This document shows positions 44,442 to 52,735 of a stretch of 64,000 nucleotides of DNA, piece after piece. Numbering within the stretch: position 1 is the first letter of the stretch; each line of letters starts with the position of its first letter. Made by a program: the position numbers and the translations under genes. The DNA comes from Bacillota bacterium (GTDB taxonomy: Bacteria; Bacillota; Clostridia; Peptostreptococcales; Anaerovoracaceae): NCBI GenBank assembly GCA_017437745.1, contig JAFRYI010000003.1:62001-126000 (forward strand), given 5' to 3'. The notes beneath the pieces were generated by a model. It searched no databases and was not told the DNA's origin. It was given only the letters and a program-made list of their open reading frames with translations.

Positions 44442-45176
44442 TCATTTTATCAGGTCTTTCATTCCGTAGAGTCCGGGACCTTGGTCTATCAGGAACTCCG
44501 CCGCGCGTACGGCTCCTTCGGCGAACAGGCTCCTGCTCTGGGCTCTGTGTTCCAGCTTGATCTGCTGGGTCTGGGTAGCGATGTAGACTTCGTGAGTACC
44601 TACTTCGTTGCCCAGCCTGACCGCTGAAATGCCTATATCCTTCGGATCGCGCTTGCAGTGGCCGGATCTGCCTTCCACTATGCTGCTGTCCGGACGGACT
44701 TCCTTAATTGCGTCGGCAAGCATGACTGCCGTTCCGCTGGGAGCGTCCAGTTTCCTGTTGTGGTGGTATTCCACTATCTCTATGTCCGCTTCCGGGAACG
44801 CTGCCGCTGCCTGCTTCGCAAGGTTTACCAGCACCGCTATTCCTATGGACATGTTGGCGGAAAGGAACACGGGTACGCTCTTCGCGCACTCGTCTATGAG
44901 CGCGAACTCCTCCGGCGTCTGACCGGTGGTGGCTATCACAAGAGGTATTCCGCGCTTCGCGGCATACTCCGTAAGCGTCTTTGTCGCCGTGTGGTTCGAA
45001 AAGTCTATTATGCAGTCCGCGCGTCCGGTAAAATCACCGAGAGATGGGTACCTGCGTTCTTCCGACTGTATGTACGAAGGACTTACAAAGGCAACTATCT
45101 CGTGATCCGTACCGTTTACGGTATCCGTTACGGCCTTTCCCATGGCTCCTGTGCTTCCGTGCAGTATTATCCTCAT
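44442..45176 (-). CDS. dapB: 4-hydroxy-tetrahydrodipicolinate reductase
   Basis: A 244-residue NAD(P)H-dependent reductase, second step of the lysine/diaminopimelate branch. RIILHGSTGAMGKAV is the nucleotide-binding start, and the catalytic segment EIVEYHHNRKLDAPSGTA carries the His-His and Lys pair. It follows dapA by about 55 nt on the same strand, so both are under the lysine riboswitch upstream of dapA. Diaminopimelate also feeds the cell wall made by the dcw genes. Confidence 0.95.
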   Translation of the reverse strand: MRIILHGSTGAMGKAVTDTVNGTDHEIVAFVSPSYIQSEERRYPSLGDFTGRADCIIDFSNHTATKTLTEYAAKRGIPLVIATTGQTPEEFALIDECAKSVPVFLSANMSIGIAVLVNLAKQAAAAFPEADIEIVEYHHNRKLDAPSGTAVMLADAIKEVRPDSSIVEGRSGHCKRDPKDIGISAVRLGNEVGTHEVYIATQTQQIKLEHRAQSRSLFAEGAVRAAEFLIDQGPGLYGMKDLIK

Positions 45177-45231
45177 GGCTGCTCCTTTTTCAGTGGGTTT
45201 AGGTGATGCGTCCGGTAAGGACGCTGATCTG

Positions 45232-46119
45232 TCAGACGTTCAGTCCCTGCTGTCTCATCAGCTCGAACATGCGCTGCTTGTTGGCCTCGGTCATGGGCAC
45301 CAGCGGGAGCCTTACATAGTTCTCGCCGAATCCCAGGGCCGCCACGGCCGCTCTCGCGGGGATGGGGTTGGTCTCGCAGAAGAGCATCTTGATCAGCGGG
45401 GTAAGTTCTTTCTGCATCTCCGCGCTCTTCTTTACGTCGCCGCGGAAGAAAGCGTGGCAGAGCTCGGATGTCTTCTTCGGCAGTATGTTGGAAAGAACGG
45501 ATATTACGCCGTCGCCTCCCATGGAGAGCATCGGGGTTATCATTCCGTCCTCGCCGGACCACAGGCAGAGATCGTCGCCGGCGTAGGCCATGGTCTCGAC
45601 TATCTTTTCCATGTCACCGTTGGCTTCCTTGATTCCGACGATGTTGGGGTGCTTGCCCAGGGCGGCGTAGGTCTTGGGCTCTATGTTCATGCCCGTGCGG
45701 CCGGGGACGTTGTAGAGTATCTCCGGCATGGGGCTGCTGTCAGCGATGGCGGTATACATGGCTATAAGTCCCGCCTGGGTGGTCTTGTTGTAGTAGGGCG
45801 ATACCAGAAGTCCTGCGTCGTAGCCCATGTCGTACGCTACCTTGGTAAGCTCTATGGCGTACGCGGTGTCGTTGGAGCCGGTGCCCGCGATCATGGGTAC
45901 TCTGTGCCCGGAAAAGTCCATTGCCTTCCGGAATACTTCGCGGTGTTCCTCGTCCGAGAGGGTGGCGCATTCGCCTGTAGTCCCGCAGATCAGAAGGGCG
46001 TCTATGCCTTCGTCTATCTGCCAGTTGATCAGCCGTTCCAGAGCATCGTAGTCGACGCCTTTTTCGTTCATCGGGGTGACTAACGCGGTGCATGCTCCTC
46101 TGAAGATAACCTTTTTCAT
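45232..46119 (-). CDS. dapA: 4-hydroxy-tetrahydrodipicolinate synthase
   Basis: A 295-residue class I aldolase that joins pyruvate and aspartate semialdehyde at the entry to lysine/DAP synthesis. CGTTGECATLSDEEH, VSPYYNKTTQAG, the Tyr of ILYNVPGRTG and the Schiff-base Lys of IVGIKEANG are in place. The ATG at 46119 has AGGAGA upstream; the frame is open further upstream, but that part overlaps the riboswitch terminator and is leader. A lysine riboswitch and a consensus-like promoter precede it. Confidence 0.96.
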   Translation of the reverse strand: MKKVIFRGACTALVTPMNEKGVDYDALERLINWQIDEGIDALLICGTTGECATLSDEEHREVFRKAMDFSGHRVPMIAGTGSNDTAYAIELTKVAYDMGYDAGLLVSPYYNKTTQAGLIAMYTAIADSSPMPEILYNVPGRTGMNIEPKTYAALGKHPNIVGIKEANGDMEKIVETMAYAGDDLCLWSGEDGMITPMLSMGGDGVISVLSNILPKKTSELCHAFFRGDVKKSAEMQKELTPLIKMLFCETNPIPARAAVAALGFGENYVRLPLVPMTEANKQRMFELMRQQGLNV

Positions 46120-46174
46120 CTTTTTCTCCTTTTCCGGCGCGTCCGCTGTCTTCCCGCGCGGTCCGCGTCCTTTA

Positions 46175-46198
46175 ATAAAAAAACCGGTCTGCCCGGCT
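46175..46198 (-). terminator. Terminator of the dapA lysine riboswitch
   Basis: On the minus strand AGCCGG / CCGGTT form a short stem with a 5-nt loop, followed by a run of Ts. It lies about 40 nt after the aptamer and before the dapA ribosome-binding site, as expected for transcriptional control. A hairpin ATACG / CGTAT (46219-46234) lies between the two and may take part in the switch. Confidence 0.7.
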
Positions 46199-46238
46199 GA
46201 TGCTGAATGTTCGATCTTATACGCAAATACGTATCCGA

Positions 46239-46414
46239 ACAATTGTAACAGCTCTCCGCCTAAGCGACAGTCAGCCGGATGTTATCCGTCTGCCCAGACG
46301 CGCTCCTGCCTTTCGCGCCTTCGGCGGCAGTCCCTTTTACGCGGCGCGCTCCTTGCGGGGGAGTTTCCGTGCGCCGCGCTACTCCTGACGAGCCGCGCCT
46401 CTACTTACAATTGT
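46239..46414 (-). ncRNA. Lysine riboswitch (L-box) controlling dapA-dapB
   Basis: The RNA is about 176 nt. P1 is a perfect 10-bp helix, ACAAUUGUAA with UUACAAUUGU. The conserved core elements appear in order on the minus strand: GUAGAGGCGCGG, AGGAGUAGC, AAAAGGG, GCCGCCGAAGGC, CUGGGCAG, and CUGACUGUCGC followed by GGCGGAGAGCUG. These match the known lysine aptamer, including the segments that contact lysine at the five-helix junction. High lysine should favour the downstream terminator and switch off dapA-dapB. Confidence 0.95.
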
Positions 46415-46440
46415 GCCCCGGAATTACCGAGGTTTCTGTT

Positions 46441-46469
46441 ATTATATATTAACGGCCCCGCGCGGTCAA
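46441..46469 (-). promoter_or_regulatory. Promoter of the dapA leader
   Basis: On the minus strand TTGACC and TATAAT lie 17 bp apart. The start site would fall about 15-20 nt before the aptamer. The -35 sits in the loop of a GC-rich hairpin. Confidence 0.85.
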
Positions 46470-46490
46470 TAGCGCGGAGCCGATTTTTTT
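46454..46490. terminator. GC-rich hairpin between dapA leader and TetR gene
   Basis: Arms GGCCCCGCGC and GCGCGGAGCC pair with one mismatch on the plus strand (G-T on the minus). Seven Ts follow on the plus side only. On the minus strand it lies just after the TetR gene, so it may end that transcript, although no minus T-run follows. Confidence 0.5.
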
Positions 46491-46515
46491 CAGGGCTTTG
46501 CAGCGGCTGTTTCGC

Positions 46516-47091
46516 TTAGTCCTGCAGGTTTTTCTTTACGAGATAGATGACACCGTTGAGCGCCACTTCGTTTACCATCTCCGAGAGTTTCTCGGCGGGG
46601 AACGATCTGTCGGACTTGAGCCATGCCTTATATACGCTTATCTCGCCGGCCAGGATGAAGTGTATTATGTATTCCGTGGCCACGGGATCAGTATGCGCCT
46701 GTCTGGATACTTCGTCGCGTATCATGCAGATTATCTCGTTCTCGAATTTGCTGAAGAATCCGGGCACCTTGTCCGCTTCAAGCATGGTCCTGAGGAACGG
46801 ATCGTTGAGATCCAAAGCCTCGTCGAGCAGCTCGAAAAGCCTCTTCGGGTACTTGATGCATTCGATGATGTCTATTACCTTGAGAGTAGCATCCAGTTTG
46901 GTGAGTATGTCGTTCTCCAGCTCGTCGACCAGCTGGAAAACTCCGGTGTAGTAGTTGTAGAAAGTCTTGCGGTTGATGTCCGCCAGTCTGGAGATGTCCG
47001 TAACGCTGATATCGTTCAGGTCCTTATCCGCCAGAAGGGTAAAGAAAGCTTTCTTTATTGCTTTCTTGGTCTTGATCACTCGTCTGTCCAT
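46516..47091 (-). CDS. TetR/AcrR-family transcriptional regulator
   Basis: A 191-residue regulator. The N-terminal helix-turn-helix is standard: KAIKKAFFTLLADKDLNDIS, then VTDISRLADINRKTFYNYY. The C-terminal domain is helical and of the kind that binds small ligands. The ATG at 47091 has GGGAG 7-9 nt upstream and gives the family N-terminus. It diverges from csoR across 219 bp. No adjacent transporter is an obvious target; it may control itself or a distant gene. Confidence 0.9.
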   Translation of the reverse strand: MDRRVIKTKKAIKKAFFTLLADKDLNDISVTDISRLADINRKTFYNYYTGVFQLVDELENDILTKLDATLKVIDIIECIKYPKRLFELLDEALDLNDPFLRTMLEADKVPGFFSKFENEIICMIRDEVSRQAHTDPVATEYIIHFILAGEISVYKAWLKSDRSFPAEKLSEMVNEVALNGVIYLVKKNLQD

Positions 47092-47133
47092 ATTGTACTC
47101 CCGTGAAAAAATACACATTTTTTTTAGGTTTGT

Positions 47134-47162
47134 ATAATATCCCACAGGTATATGTTTGTCAA
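47134..47162 (-). promoter_or_regulatory. Promoter of the TetR-family gene
   Basis: On the minus strand TTGACA and TATTAT are 17 bp apart, about 45 nt upstream of the start codon. Confidence 0.85.
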
Positions 47163-47227
47163 CAGTAATAATTTATATAGTTAATAAAATATGGACGGCC
47201 TCGCGGTGATAAAACTGAAACCGGCTG

Positions 47228-47256
47228 TTGACAAATACCCCTGCAGGGTATATTCT
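47228..47256 (+). promoter_or_regulatory. csoR-copA promoter
   Basis: TTGACA and TATTCT are separated by exactly 17 bp. The spacer is almost wholly occupied by the first CsoR-like operator, so repressor binding would block RNA polymerase. Confidence 0.88.
47235..47251 (+). promoter_or_regulatory. Candidate CsoR operator 1
   Basis: ATACCC-CTGCA-GGGTAT is a 17-bp palindrome with GC-rich C/G arms as in known CsoR sites. It overlaps the spacer and the first base of the -10. Confidence 0.8.
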
Positions 47257-47271
47257 ATGATCAGAAACAGG

Positions 47272-47288
47272 ATACCCATATGGGGTAT
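47272..47288 (+). promoter_or_regulatory. Candidate CsoR operator 2
   Basis: ATACCC-ATATG-GGGTAT has the same arms and 5-bp centre length as operator 1. The two centres are 37 bp apart. It lies in the leader, just before the csoR ribosome-binding site. Confidence 0.78.
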
Positions 47289-47310
47289 TACGTAAAAACG
47301 GAGGTTAAAG

Positions 47311-47607
47311 ATGGCCGATTGCTGCTGCGAACGTACCAAGCACAGGGACGACAAGGAATACAAGGACCTTATGAACAGGCTCAAAAGGATAGAAGGCCAG
47401 GTCAGGGGGATACAGAGCATGCTGGAGAAGGACGCTTACTGCCCAGACGTACTCGTGCAGGTCTCAGCCGTCAACTCCGCGCTCAACAGCTTTTCCAAGA
47501 AGCTTCTGGCTTCGCACATGAAGAGCTGCGTGGTGGAAGACATAAGGAACGGCAGGGAGGACACCATAGACGAACTGGTGGAGACCCTTCAGAAAGTAAT
47601 GAAATGA
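47311..47607 (+). CDS. csoR: CsoR-type copper-sensing repressor
   Basis: A 98-residue all-helical DUF156 repressor. The Cu(I) ligand set C-H-C is visible: the Cys in DAYCPDVLVQ and the His and Cys in SHMKSC. RLKRIEGQVRGIQ is the family's DNA-binding-face helix. Without copper it binds palindromic operators; copper releases it. The N-terminus has an extra CCC run (MADCCCERT), which could bind metal too. GGAGG precedes the ATG. It directly precedes copA and lies behind two matching operators. Confidence 0.93.
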   Translation: MADCCCERTKHRDDKEYKDLMNRLKRIEGQVRGIQSMLEKDAYCPDVLVQVSAVNSALNSFSKKLLASHMKSCVVEDIRNGREDTIDELVETLQKVMK

Positions 47608-47642
47608 ACGGTCCGGTCCCGCACAGGACCGGAACAGGATAG

Positions 47643-50225
47643 ATGATGGAACAGTATAACGTTACAGGAATGAGCTGCGCGGCGTGCAGCGCCAGAGTGG
47701 AGAAGGCGGTATCGAAAGTCCCGGGAGTCACCGGGTGCTCGGTTAGCCTGCTCACCAACTCAATGGGAGTGGAAGGCACAGCGTCCGCGGCGGAAATAAT
47801 CAAAGCAGTGGAAGATGCCGGCTACGGAGCGTCGCCCAAGGGCGCGTCCGCGGCAAAGGGATCCGGCGCGTCGGGAAAAGGCGTTCCGTCCTGGGCGGAC
47901 GACGAGGCTCTTAAGGACAGGGAGACTCCTAAACTCAGGAAGAGGCTGATCGCTTCCGTCATCATCCTCATCGTGCTTATGTATTTCTCCATGGGACACA
48001 TGATGTGGGGATGGCCCGCGCCTAAGGCCTTCGAGAACCATGTGTTCCTGGGCGTTTTCGAGATGCTGCTGGCGATAGCGGTGATGATCATAAACGGCAA
48101 GTTCTTCACGTCCGGCTTCAGGTCGCTCTTCAAAGGCGCTCCTAACATGGACACTCTGGTGGCGCTGGGATCTGCGGCGTCCTTCGTGTACTCGTTGGCG
48201 GAGCTCTTCATAATGATACTGGCGCAGGGAAACGGCGACCGCATGACGGTAATGGAATACGGAATGAACCTGTATTTCGAGTCCGCGGCAATGATCCCCA
48301 CGCTCATAACCGTGGGCAAGATGCTGGAGGCCATGTCCAAGGGCCGTACGACCGACGCTCTTAAAGGCCTTATGGGACTTGCGCCGAAGACCGCGGTCAT
48401 ACTTAAGGACGGCACCGAGACCGAGGTCGGAATAGAGCAGGTGCAGAAGGGCGACGTCTTCGTGGTCCGTCCCGGCGGAAGCATACCGGTGGACGGGGTG
48501 ATAATCGAAGGCCGCACTTCCGTAAACGAGTCCGCGCTTACCGGCGAGAGCATACCGGTGGATAAGGAGGAGGGCGACAGCGTTTCGGCGGCCACCGTTA
48601 ACCAGCAGGGTTACATAAAATGCAGGGCGACCAGGGTAGGCGAGGACACCACTCTTGCGCAGATAATAAAGACCGTGTCCGACGCCGCGGCGACCAAGGC
48701 TCCGCTGGCCAGGATAGCGGACAAGGTGTCCGGAATATTCGTTCCGGCAGTCATAGGAATAGCGATACTGACTCTGATCGGCTGGCTTATTGCCGGAAGA
48801 CAGTTCAGCTTCTCCATAGCCAGGGCGATATCCGTGCTGGTCATCAGTTGCCCCTGCGCTCTGGGACTCGCCACTCCGGTAGCCATAATGGTCGGAAGCG
48901 GCATGGGCGCTAAGAACGGAATACTGTATAAGACCGCGGCGTCTCTGGAAGGCGCCGGCCGCGTAAACACCGTGGCTCTGGATAAGACCGGGACCATCAC
49001 CGAGGGCCATCCGAGGGTTACGGACATGGTGCCTTTCGGAATGAGCGAAGACGAGCTGCTCAGGACCGCCGCCGCGCTTGAGGCAAAGAGCGAGCACCCG
49101 CTGGCAAAGGCGGTGTGCGAAAAGGCTGAAGGATTGGATATACCGGAGATCACAGGCTTCGAAGCTCTTCCTGGCAACGGCCTTAAAGGCATCCTGAACG
49201 GTAAGGAGATAGTCGGCGGAAGCCTGAAGTACATCTCTTCGCTCTGCGAAACGGATGCCGGAATGACGGCAAGGGCGGAGGCGCTCGCGGATGAAGGCAA
49301 GACACCTCTGCTGTTCGCTGCCGGAGGAAAGCCCATAGGAATAATAGCGGTGGCGGATACCATCAAGGAAGACTCCGCAAAAGCCATAGAAGAGCTTAAA
49401 GGCATGGGGATACGCACGGTGATGCTGACTGGCGACAACGAGAAGACAGCCCGGGCAATAGGAGCCGCGTCAGGAGTCGATGAGGTAATAGCAGGGGTCC
49501 TGCCGGACGGCAAGGCCGAAGTGATAAACAGACTTAAAGAGAACGGCAAGGTAGCCATGGTGGGCGACGGAATAAACGACGCGCCCGCGCTTATTCTGGC
49601 GGACGTAGGCATAGCCATAGGCGCCGGCACGGACGTGGCCATTGACGCCGCGGACATAGTAGTGATGAAGAGCCGCCTTACGGACGTCTCCGCCGCCATT
49701 CGCATGAGCCGGGCGACCATAAGGAACATACATCAGAACCTGTTCTGGGCGTTCTTCTACAACGCCATATGCATTCCTCTGGCGATGGGGCTCTACGGAA
49801 TAGCAATGAAGCCGATGTACGGCGCGGCCGCGATGGCGCTGTCAAGCTTCTTCGTGTGCATGAACGCGCTGAGGCTGAACCTTGTGAAAATGCATGACGC
49901 AAGCCATGACAGAAAGATAAAGCAAAAATCTCCGGCTGTCCCGGGCTGCGGCGATCAGGCCTGCCCGGCGGACGTGTCTTCTGAAGAAAAAACAGTAGTC
50001 AAGGAGGAAAAAACGATGACAAAGATTCTTAAGGTAGAAGGAATGATGTGCTCTCATTGCGAGGCTCGTGTTGCTAAAGCGCTGAGCGCTGTGGAAGGTG
50101 TGGAAACAGCGGCCGCGGATCACAACAGCGGCACAGCTACCGTAACTCTGAGCGCTCCGGTGGCCGACGAAGCGCTGGTAAAGGCAGTCGAGGCCCAGGA
50201 TTACAAGGTCCTCGGAATAGAATAG
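47643..50225 (+). CDS. copA: Copper-exporting P1B-type ATPase with fused C-terminal CopZ-like domain
   Basis: An 860-residue Cu(I) pump. An N-terminal heavy-metal domain ([14 protein letters not shown]) is followed by eight membrane helices. The motifs are [10 protein letters not shown], the CPC ion site ([12 protein letters not shown], about 400-411), [11 protein letters not shown] (Asp near 446), SEHPLAKAV and GDGINDAPA (about 640). After the last helices a linker with extra cysteines ([15 protein letters not shown]) leads to a second complete heavy-metal domain ([17 protein letters not shown]), which is CopZ-like. A strong ribosome-binding site and ATG lie in frame just before this domain (50001-50018). 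csoR upstream indicates copper induction. Confidence 0.96.
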   Translation: MMEQYNVTGMSCAACSARVEKAVSKVPGVTGCSVSLLTNSMGVEGTASAAEIIKAVEDAGYGASPKGASAAKGSGASGKGVPSWADDEALKDRETPKLRKRLIASVIILIVLMYFSMGHMMWGWPAPKAFENHVFLGVFEMLLAIAVMIINGKFFTSGFRSLFKGAPNMDTLVALGSAASFVYSLAELFIMILAQGNGDRMTVMEYGMNLYFESAAMIPTLITVGKMLEAMSKGRTTDALKGLMGLAPKTAVILKDGTETEVGIEQVQKGDVFVVRPGGSIPVDGVIIEGRTSVNESALTGESIPVDKEEGDSVSAATVNQQGYIKCRATRVGEDTTLAQIIKTVSDAAATKAPLARIADKVSGIFVPAVIGIAILTLIGWLIAGRQFSFSIARAISVLVISCPCALGLATPVAIMVGSGMGAKNGILYKTAASLEGAGRVNTVALDKTGTITEGHPRVTDMVPFGMSEDELLRTAAALEAKSEHPLAKAVCEKAEGLDIPEITGFEALPGNGLKGILNGKEIVGGSLKYISSLCETDAGMTARAEALADEGKTPLLFAAGGKPIGIIAVADTIKEDSAKAIEELKGMGIRTVMLTGDNEKTARAIGAASGVDEVIAGVLPDGKAEVINRLKENGKVAMVGDGINDAPALILADVGIAIGAGTDVAIDAADIVVMKSRLTDVSAAIRMSRATIRNIHQNLFWAFFYNAICIPLAMGLYGIAMKPMYGAAAMALSSFFVCMNALRLNLVKMHDASHDRKIKQKSPAVPGCGDQACPADVSSEEKTVVKEEKTMTKILKVEGMMCSHCEARVAKALSAVEGVETAAADHNSGTATVTLSAPVADEALVKAVEAQDYKVLGIE
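50001..50225 (+). other. copZ: Possible internal start making a free 69-residue CopZ chaperone
   Basis: AAGGAGG (50001-50007) lies 8 nt before an in-frame ATG (50016) within copA. Translation from it would yield [15 protein letters not shown] and a domain of 69 residues, the usual size of stand-alone CopZ. This suggests copZ was once, or still is, separately translated. Production of the short form is inference. Confidence 0.45.
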
Positions 50226-50257
50226 CGGTTTATACATAATCAGGATTACGTAAAATC

Positions 50258-50962
50258 ATGAAAAACATCTACGAAGGGCTGGACATCAACTCCTGGAAAA
50301 GCGGCTGGGAACCCGGAGCGCCTGTGTTCACCGGATACGAGAACGAGGTAGCTGCGATAGAAAGCAAATACCCCGTAACCGCGTCGGACCCGGACGGCAA
50401 AGCTGCTCCGACTGTTTTCTACGGCGCTTCCAACTTCCGCATGTGGAAGAATCTGGATAAGGACATGGAACGGTTCGGGGCGCAGAACCACGGGTTCGGA
50501 GGCGCTACGGACGTGCTTCTTGTGCACTACGCGGACAGACTTCTTTTCCCTTACAAGCCGAAGGTCGCCGTCATACAGTCCGGATCCAACGACTACGCGG
50601 GACTTAAGGGCAAGCCCGCAAGACAGGCCGCGGCTAGCCTGGAGCTTAAAAAGAGAATGTACGGATACTTTACGGAGGAGCTGCCGGATACGCGCTTCGT
50701 GCTGCTCAGCCCTGTGCTGATGCCGGGCGCTCCGTATTTCACGGATACCGCGCTGCTGGTGGGCGAAGGCATGGCAGAGCTCTGCAGCGGGCTTCCGAAG
50801 CTGAGTTTTCTGGACATTTCAGAGCTTACTTACGACGGAACAAGCTATAAAACGGAACTTTTCAAGTCCGACGGAATACATCTTAACAGGGACGGGCAGC
50901 TGGCCCTTAAGGAAATGATTACAGAGGTGCTGGATGGAATTTTTAAGAGCATTGGGGGCTGA
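50258..50962 (+). CDS. SGNH/GDSL-type hydrolase
   Basis: A 234-residue alpha/beta esterase-like protein. The four SGNH blocks are recognisable: FYGASNF (nucleophile Ser block, GAS in place of GDS), GFGGATD, QSGSNDY (Asn block) and SDGIHLNRDG (Asp-His block). It has no signal peptide. Likely roles are deacylation or deacetylation of a small molecule or carbohydrate; the substrate is unknown. It is 33 nt after copA and overlaps the MgtC gene, so it may be co-transcribed with the copper genes, though no functional link is evident. Confidence 0.8.
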   Translation: MKNIYEGLDINSWKSGWEPGAPVFTGYENEVAAIESKYPVTASDPDGKAAPTVFYGASNFRMWKNLDKDMERFGAQNHGFGGATDVLLVHYADRLLFPYKPKVAVIQSGSNDYAGLKGKPARQAAASLELKKRMYGYFTEELPDTRFVLLSPVLMPGAPYFTDTALLVGEGMAELCSGLPKLSFLDISELTYDGTSYKTELFKSDGIHLNRDGQLALKEMITEVLDGIFKSIGG

Positions 50963-51641
50963 CATGACTTTGGCCCAGGTACTGGAGATGATGCTCCGCG
51001 TCGTTATAGCCGCCGTCTGCGGAGGCGTGGTGGGCATCGAGAGATCCAGGCGTTTCAAGGACGCGGGAGTAAGGACGCACTGCATGGTAGCGTGCGCCTC
51101 GGCGGTGATGATGATAATATCCAAATACGGATTCATGGACATCATCGACGGCACGCGCGGAGCGGATCCGTCGCGTGTGGCAGCGGGCATCGTTACCGGC
51201 GTAGGTTTTCTGGGCGCCGGCATGATATACCGCGACAGGCATCAGTCGCTGAAAGGTCTTACAACGGCCGCGGGTCTGTGGTGCGTGGCAGGCATAGGAA
51301 TGGCCGCCGGAGCGGGGATGTATTTCCTTGCGGTCTTCTCGACCGTATTCATAGTGCTGCTGCAGTTCGTTATGCACCGCTTCGGGATAGGGCGCTACAG
51401 ACACTACGACTCTAAGCTGGAAGTGGTCATGAAGGACGATCCGGAAGCGCTGGCAAGGCTTAAAAAGAACCTTAAGAACGGCGACATAGAGATATCGGAT
51501 TCCTCCGTAAGCAGAAAGGACGGGCAGCTGACCTGCGTAATGGAAGTCAGTACTCCGTCCAGAAAGATCCAGGACGACCTGAGCGAGATCATGGCTCAGG
51601 ACCCGGAAATATATTCCCTGGAATTCAAGGACGCTGTCTAG
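50934..51641 (+). CDS. MgtC/SapB-family membrane protein
   Basis: A 235-residue protein. Four or five hydrophobic helices (MMLRVVIAAVCGGVVGIERSRR, GFLGAGMIYRD, GLWCVAGIGMAAGAGMYFL, each a family segment) precede a C-terminal ACT-like cytoplasmic domain. MgtC proteins act in magnesium limitation and membrane energetics. The ATG at 50934 overlaps the hydrolase gene by 29 nt and has GAGGTG just before it; the ATG at 50964 is an alternative. Its TAG stop overlaps the stop of the converging epimerase gene. Confidence 0.88.
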   Translation: MEFLRALGADMTLAQVLEMMLRVVIAAVCGGVVGIERSRRFKDAGVRTHCMVACASAVMMIISKYGFMDIIDGTRGADPSRVAAGIVTGVGFLGAGMIYRDRHQSLKGLTTAAGLWCVAGIGMAAGAGMYFLAVFSTVFIVLLQFVMHRFGIGRYRHYDSKLEVVMKDDPEALARLKKNLKNGDIEISDSSVSRKDGQLTCVMEVSTPSRKIQDDLSEIMAQDPEIYSLEFKDAV

Positions 51642-52555
51642 CGTTCGTAGACCGAGCGGAACGCGTTGAACGCTTTCTGCATGCCTTCTTCGAGGGATAT
51701 GTAGCTCGTTCCGAGCTGCCTCGTTATTTTAGTCCCGTCGAAAAGCTCGTCTTCATCGGCGGTAAGGGGGAAGGGCAGAGGGATGCTTTGCGATATAACT
51801 TCGAAAACTGTTACCGGACGGGTCGTAAAAGGCCTGTCCGTTACTTTTTTTAGTATCTCCGTGTAGCTTTCGTAAGTTACGGTCTCCGGCGCGGAAAGGT
51901 TGTAGGCCTGGCCGCAGGAAACGTCCTGCTGCTCTACGCAGGCGCATATGGCCCTCGCAACGTCGGTTACGAAAACGAAGTTCCACCTGGAGTCGGAGTC
52001 CGCGGGTACGGGTATGGGTTCTCCTTTGATTATGCGCTCCACGTAGAAGCTTTCGCGCGGGGCGTAGTTGAACGGTCCGTAGATGAACGCGGGCCGCAGT
52101 ATCGTAAGCCCGATCCCGAACTCTCCGCAGACCTGAGCAGCCTCGGTCTCCAGATTCCTTTTCTTCCACATGTAGTCGGCCGCCATGCAGTTTCCCATAT
52201 GATCCTGCAACGGCGCAGTTTCGTCCTTGATGGTCCGTATGGATCTGTCGTATACGTCCGCGGTGCTGAGCAGTATGTACTGGGACGTCCTGACATTCAA
52301 AGCTTTCAGCAGTCCGGAGCAGTCTCCGCGCTCGTAGGCGCAGAAATCCACCACGGCGTCGTACTCGCCGTAGGGAAGGCCCGCCAGTCCCTGAGCGTCC
52401 CGTCTGTCGCACTTGTATTCCTTAACATCGCCCAGGAACCCCATGGAATAGGTCCCGCGGTTTATGAAACTGAGCGAATATCCTTTCTGTCCCGCTATCA
52501 TCGCGAAGACCCGCCCCGCGAAATACGTCCCGCCTATTATCAGTACTTTCTTCAT
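51638..52555 (-). CDS. NAD(P)-dependent epimerase/dehydratase (extended SDR)
   Basis: A 305-residue Rossmann-fold protein. VLIIGGTYFAGRVFAMIA is the dinucleotide site; YMWKKRNLE is the Tyr-x-x-x-Lys active-site pair; RPAFIYGPFNYAPRE and WNFVFVTDVARAI are extended-SDR segments. Members act on nucleotide sugars or related compounds; the substrate is unknown. It faces mgtC, and their stop codons overlap in CTAG with no terminator between. Some 180 bp separate its start from the mmdA promoter region. Confidence 0.87.
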   Translation of the reverse strand: MKKVLIIGGTYFAGRVFAMIAGQKGYSLSFINRGTYSMGFLGDVKEYKCDRRDAQGLAGLPYGEYDAVVDFCAYERGDCSGLLKALNVRTSQYILLSTADVYDRSIRTIKDETAPLQDHMGNCMAADYMWKKRNLETEAAQVCGEFGIGLTILRPAFIYGPFNYAPRESFYVERIIKGEPIPVPADSDSRWNFVFVTDVARAICACVEQQDVSCGQAYNLSAPETVTYESYTEILKKVTDRPFTTRPVTVFEVISQSIPLPFPLTADEDELFDGTKITRQLGTSYISLEEGMQKAFNAFRSVYER

Positions 52556-52664
52556 TCCAGCGCCTCCGTTTTCTGCTTAAGATTATACCATACGCGGGCC
52601 GGGCGCATATTGCCCAATTGTTGAAAATTTAACTGTCTTTCGGCCATATTCGGCGCATTTTTGT

Positions 52665-52693
52665 ATGACAGCAAAGCGCTTTTTTGATATAAT
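52665..52693 (+). promoter_or_regulatory. Promoter of the carboxyltransferase gene
   Basis: ATGACA and a consensus TATAAT are 17 bp apart, about 43 nt upstream of the start. Confidence 0.82.
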
Positions 52694-52735
52694 GACTACG
52701 ATCAGGGAACAAGTTTCAAGTCTGGAGGTCAAGTA

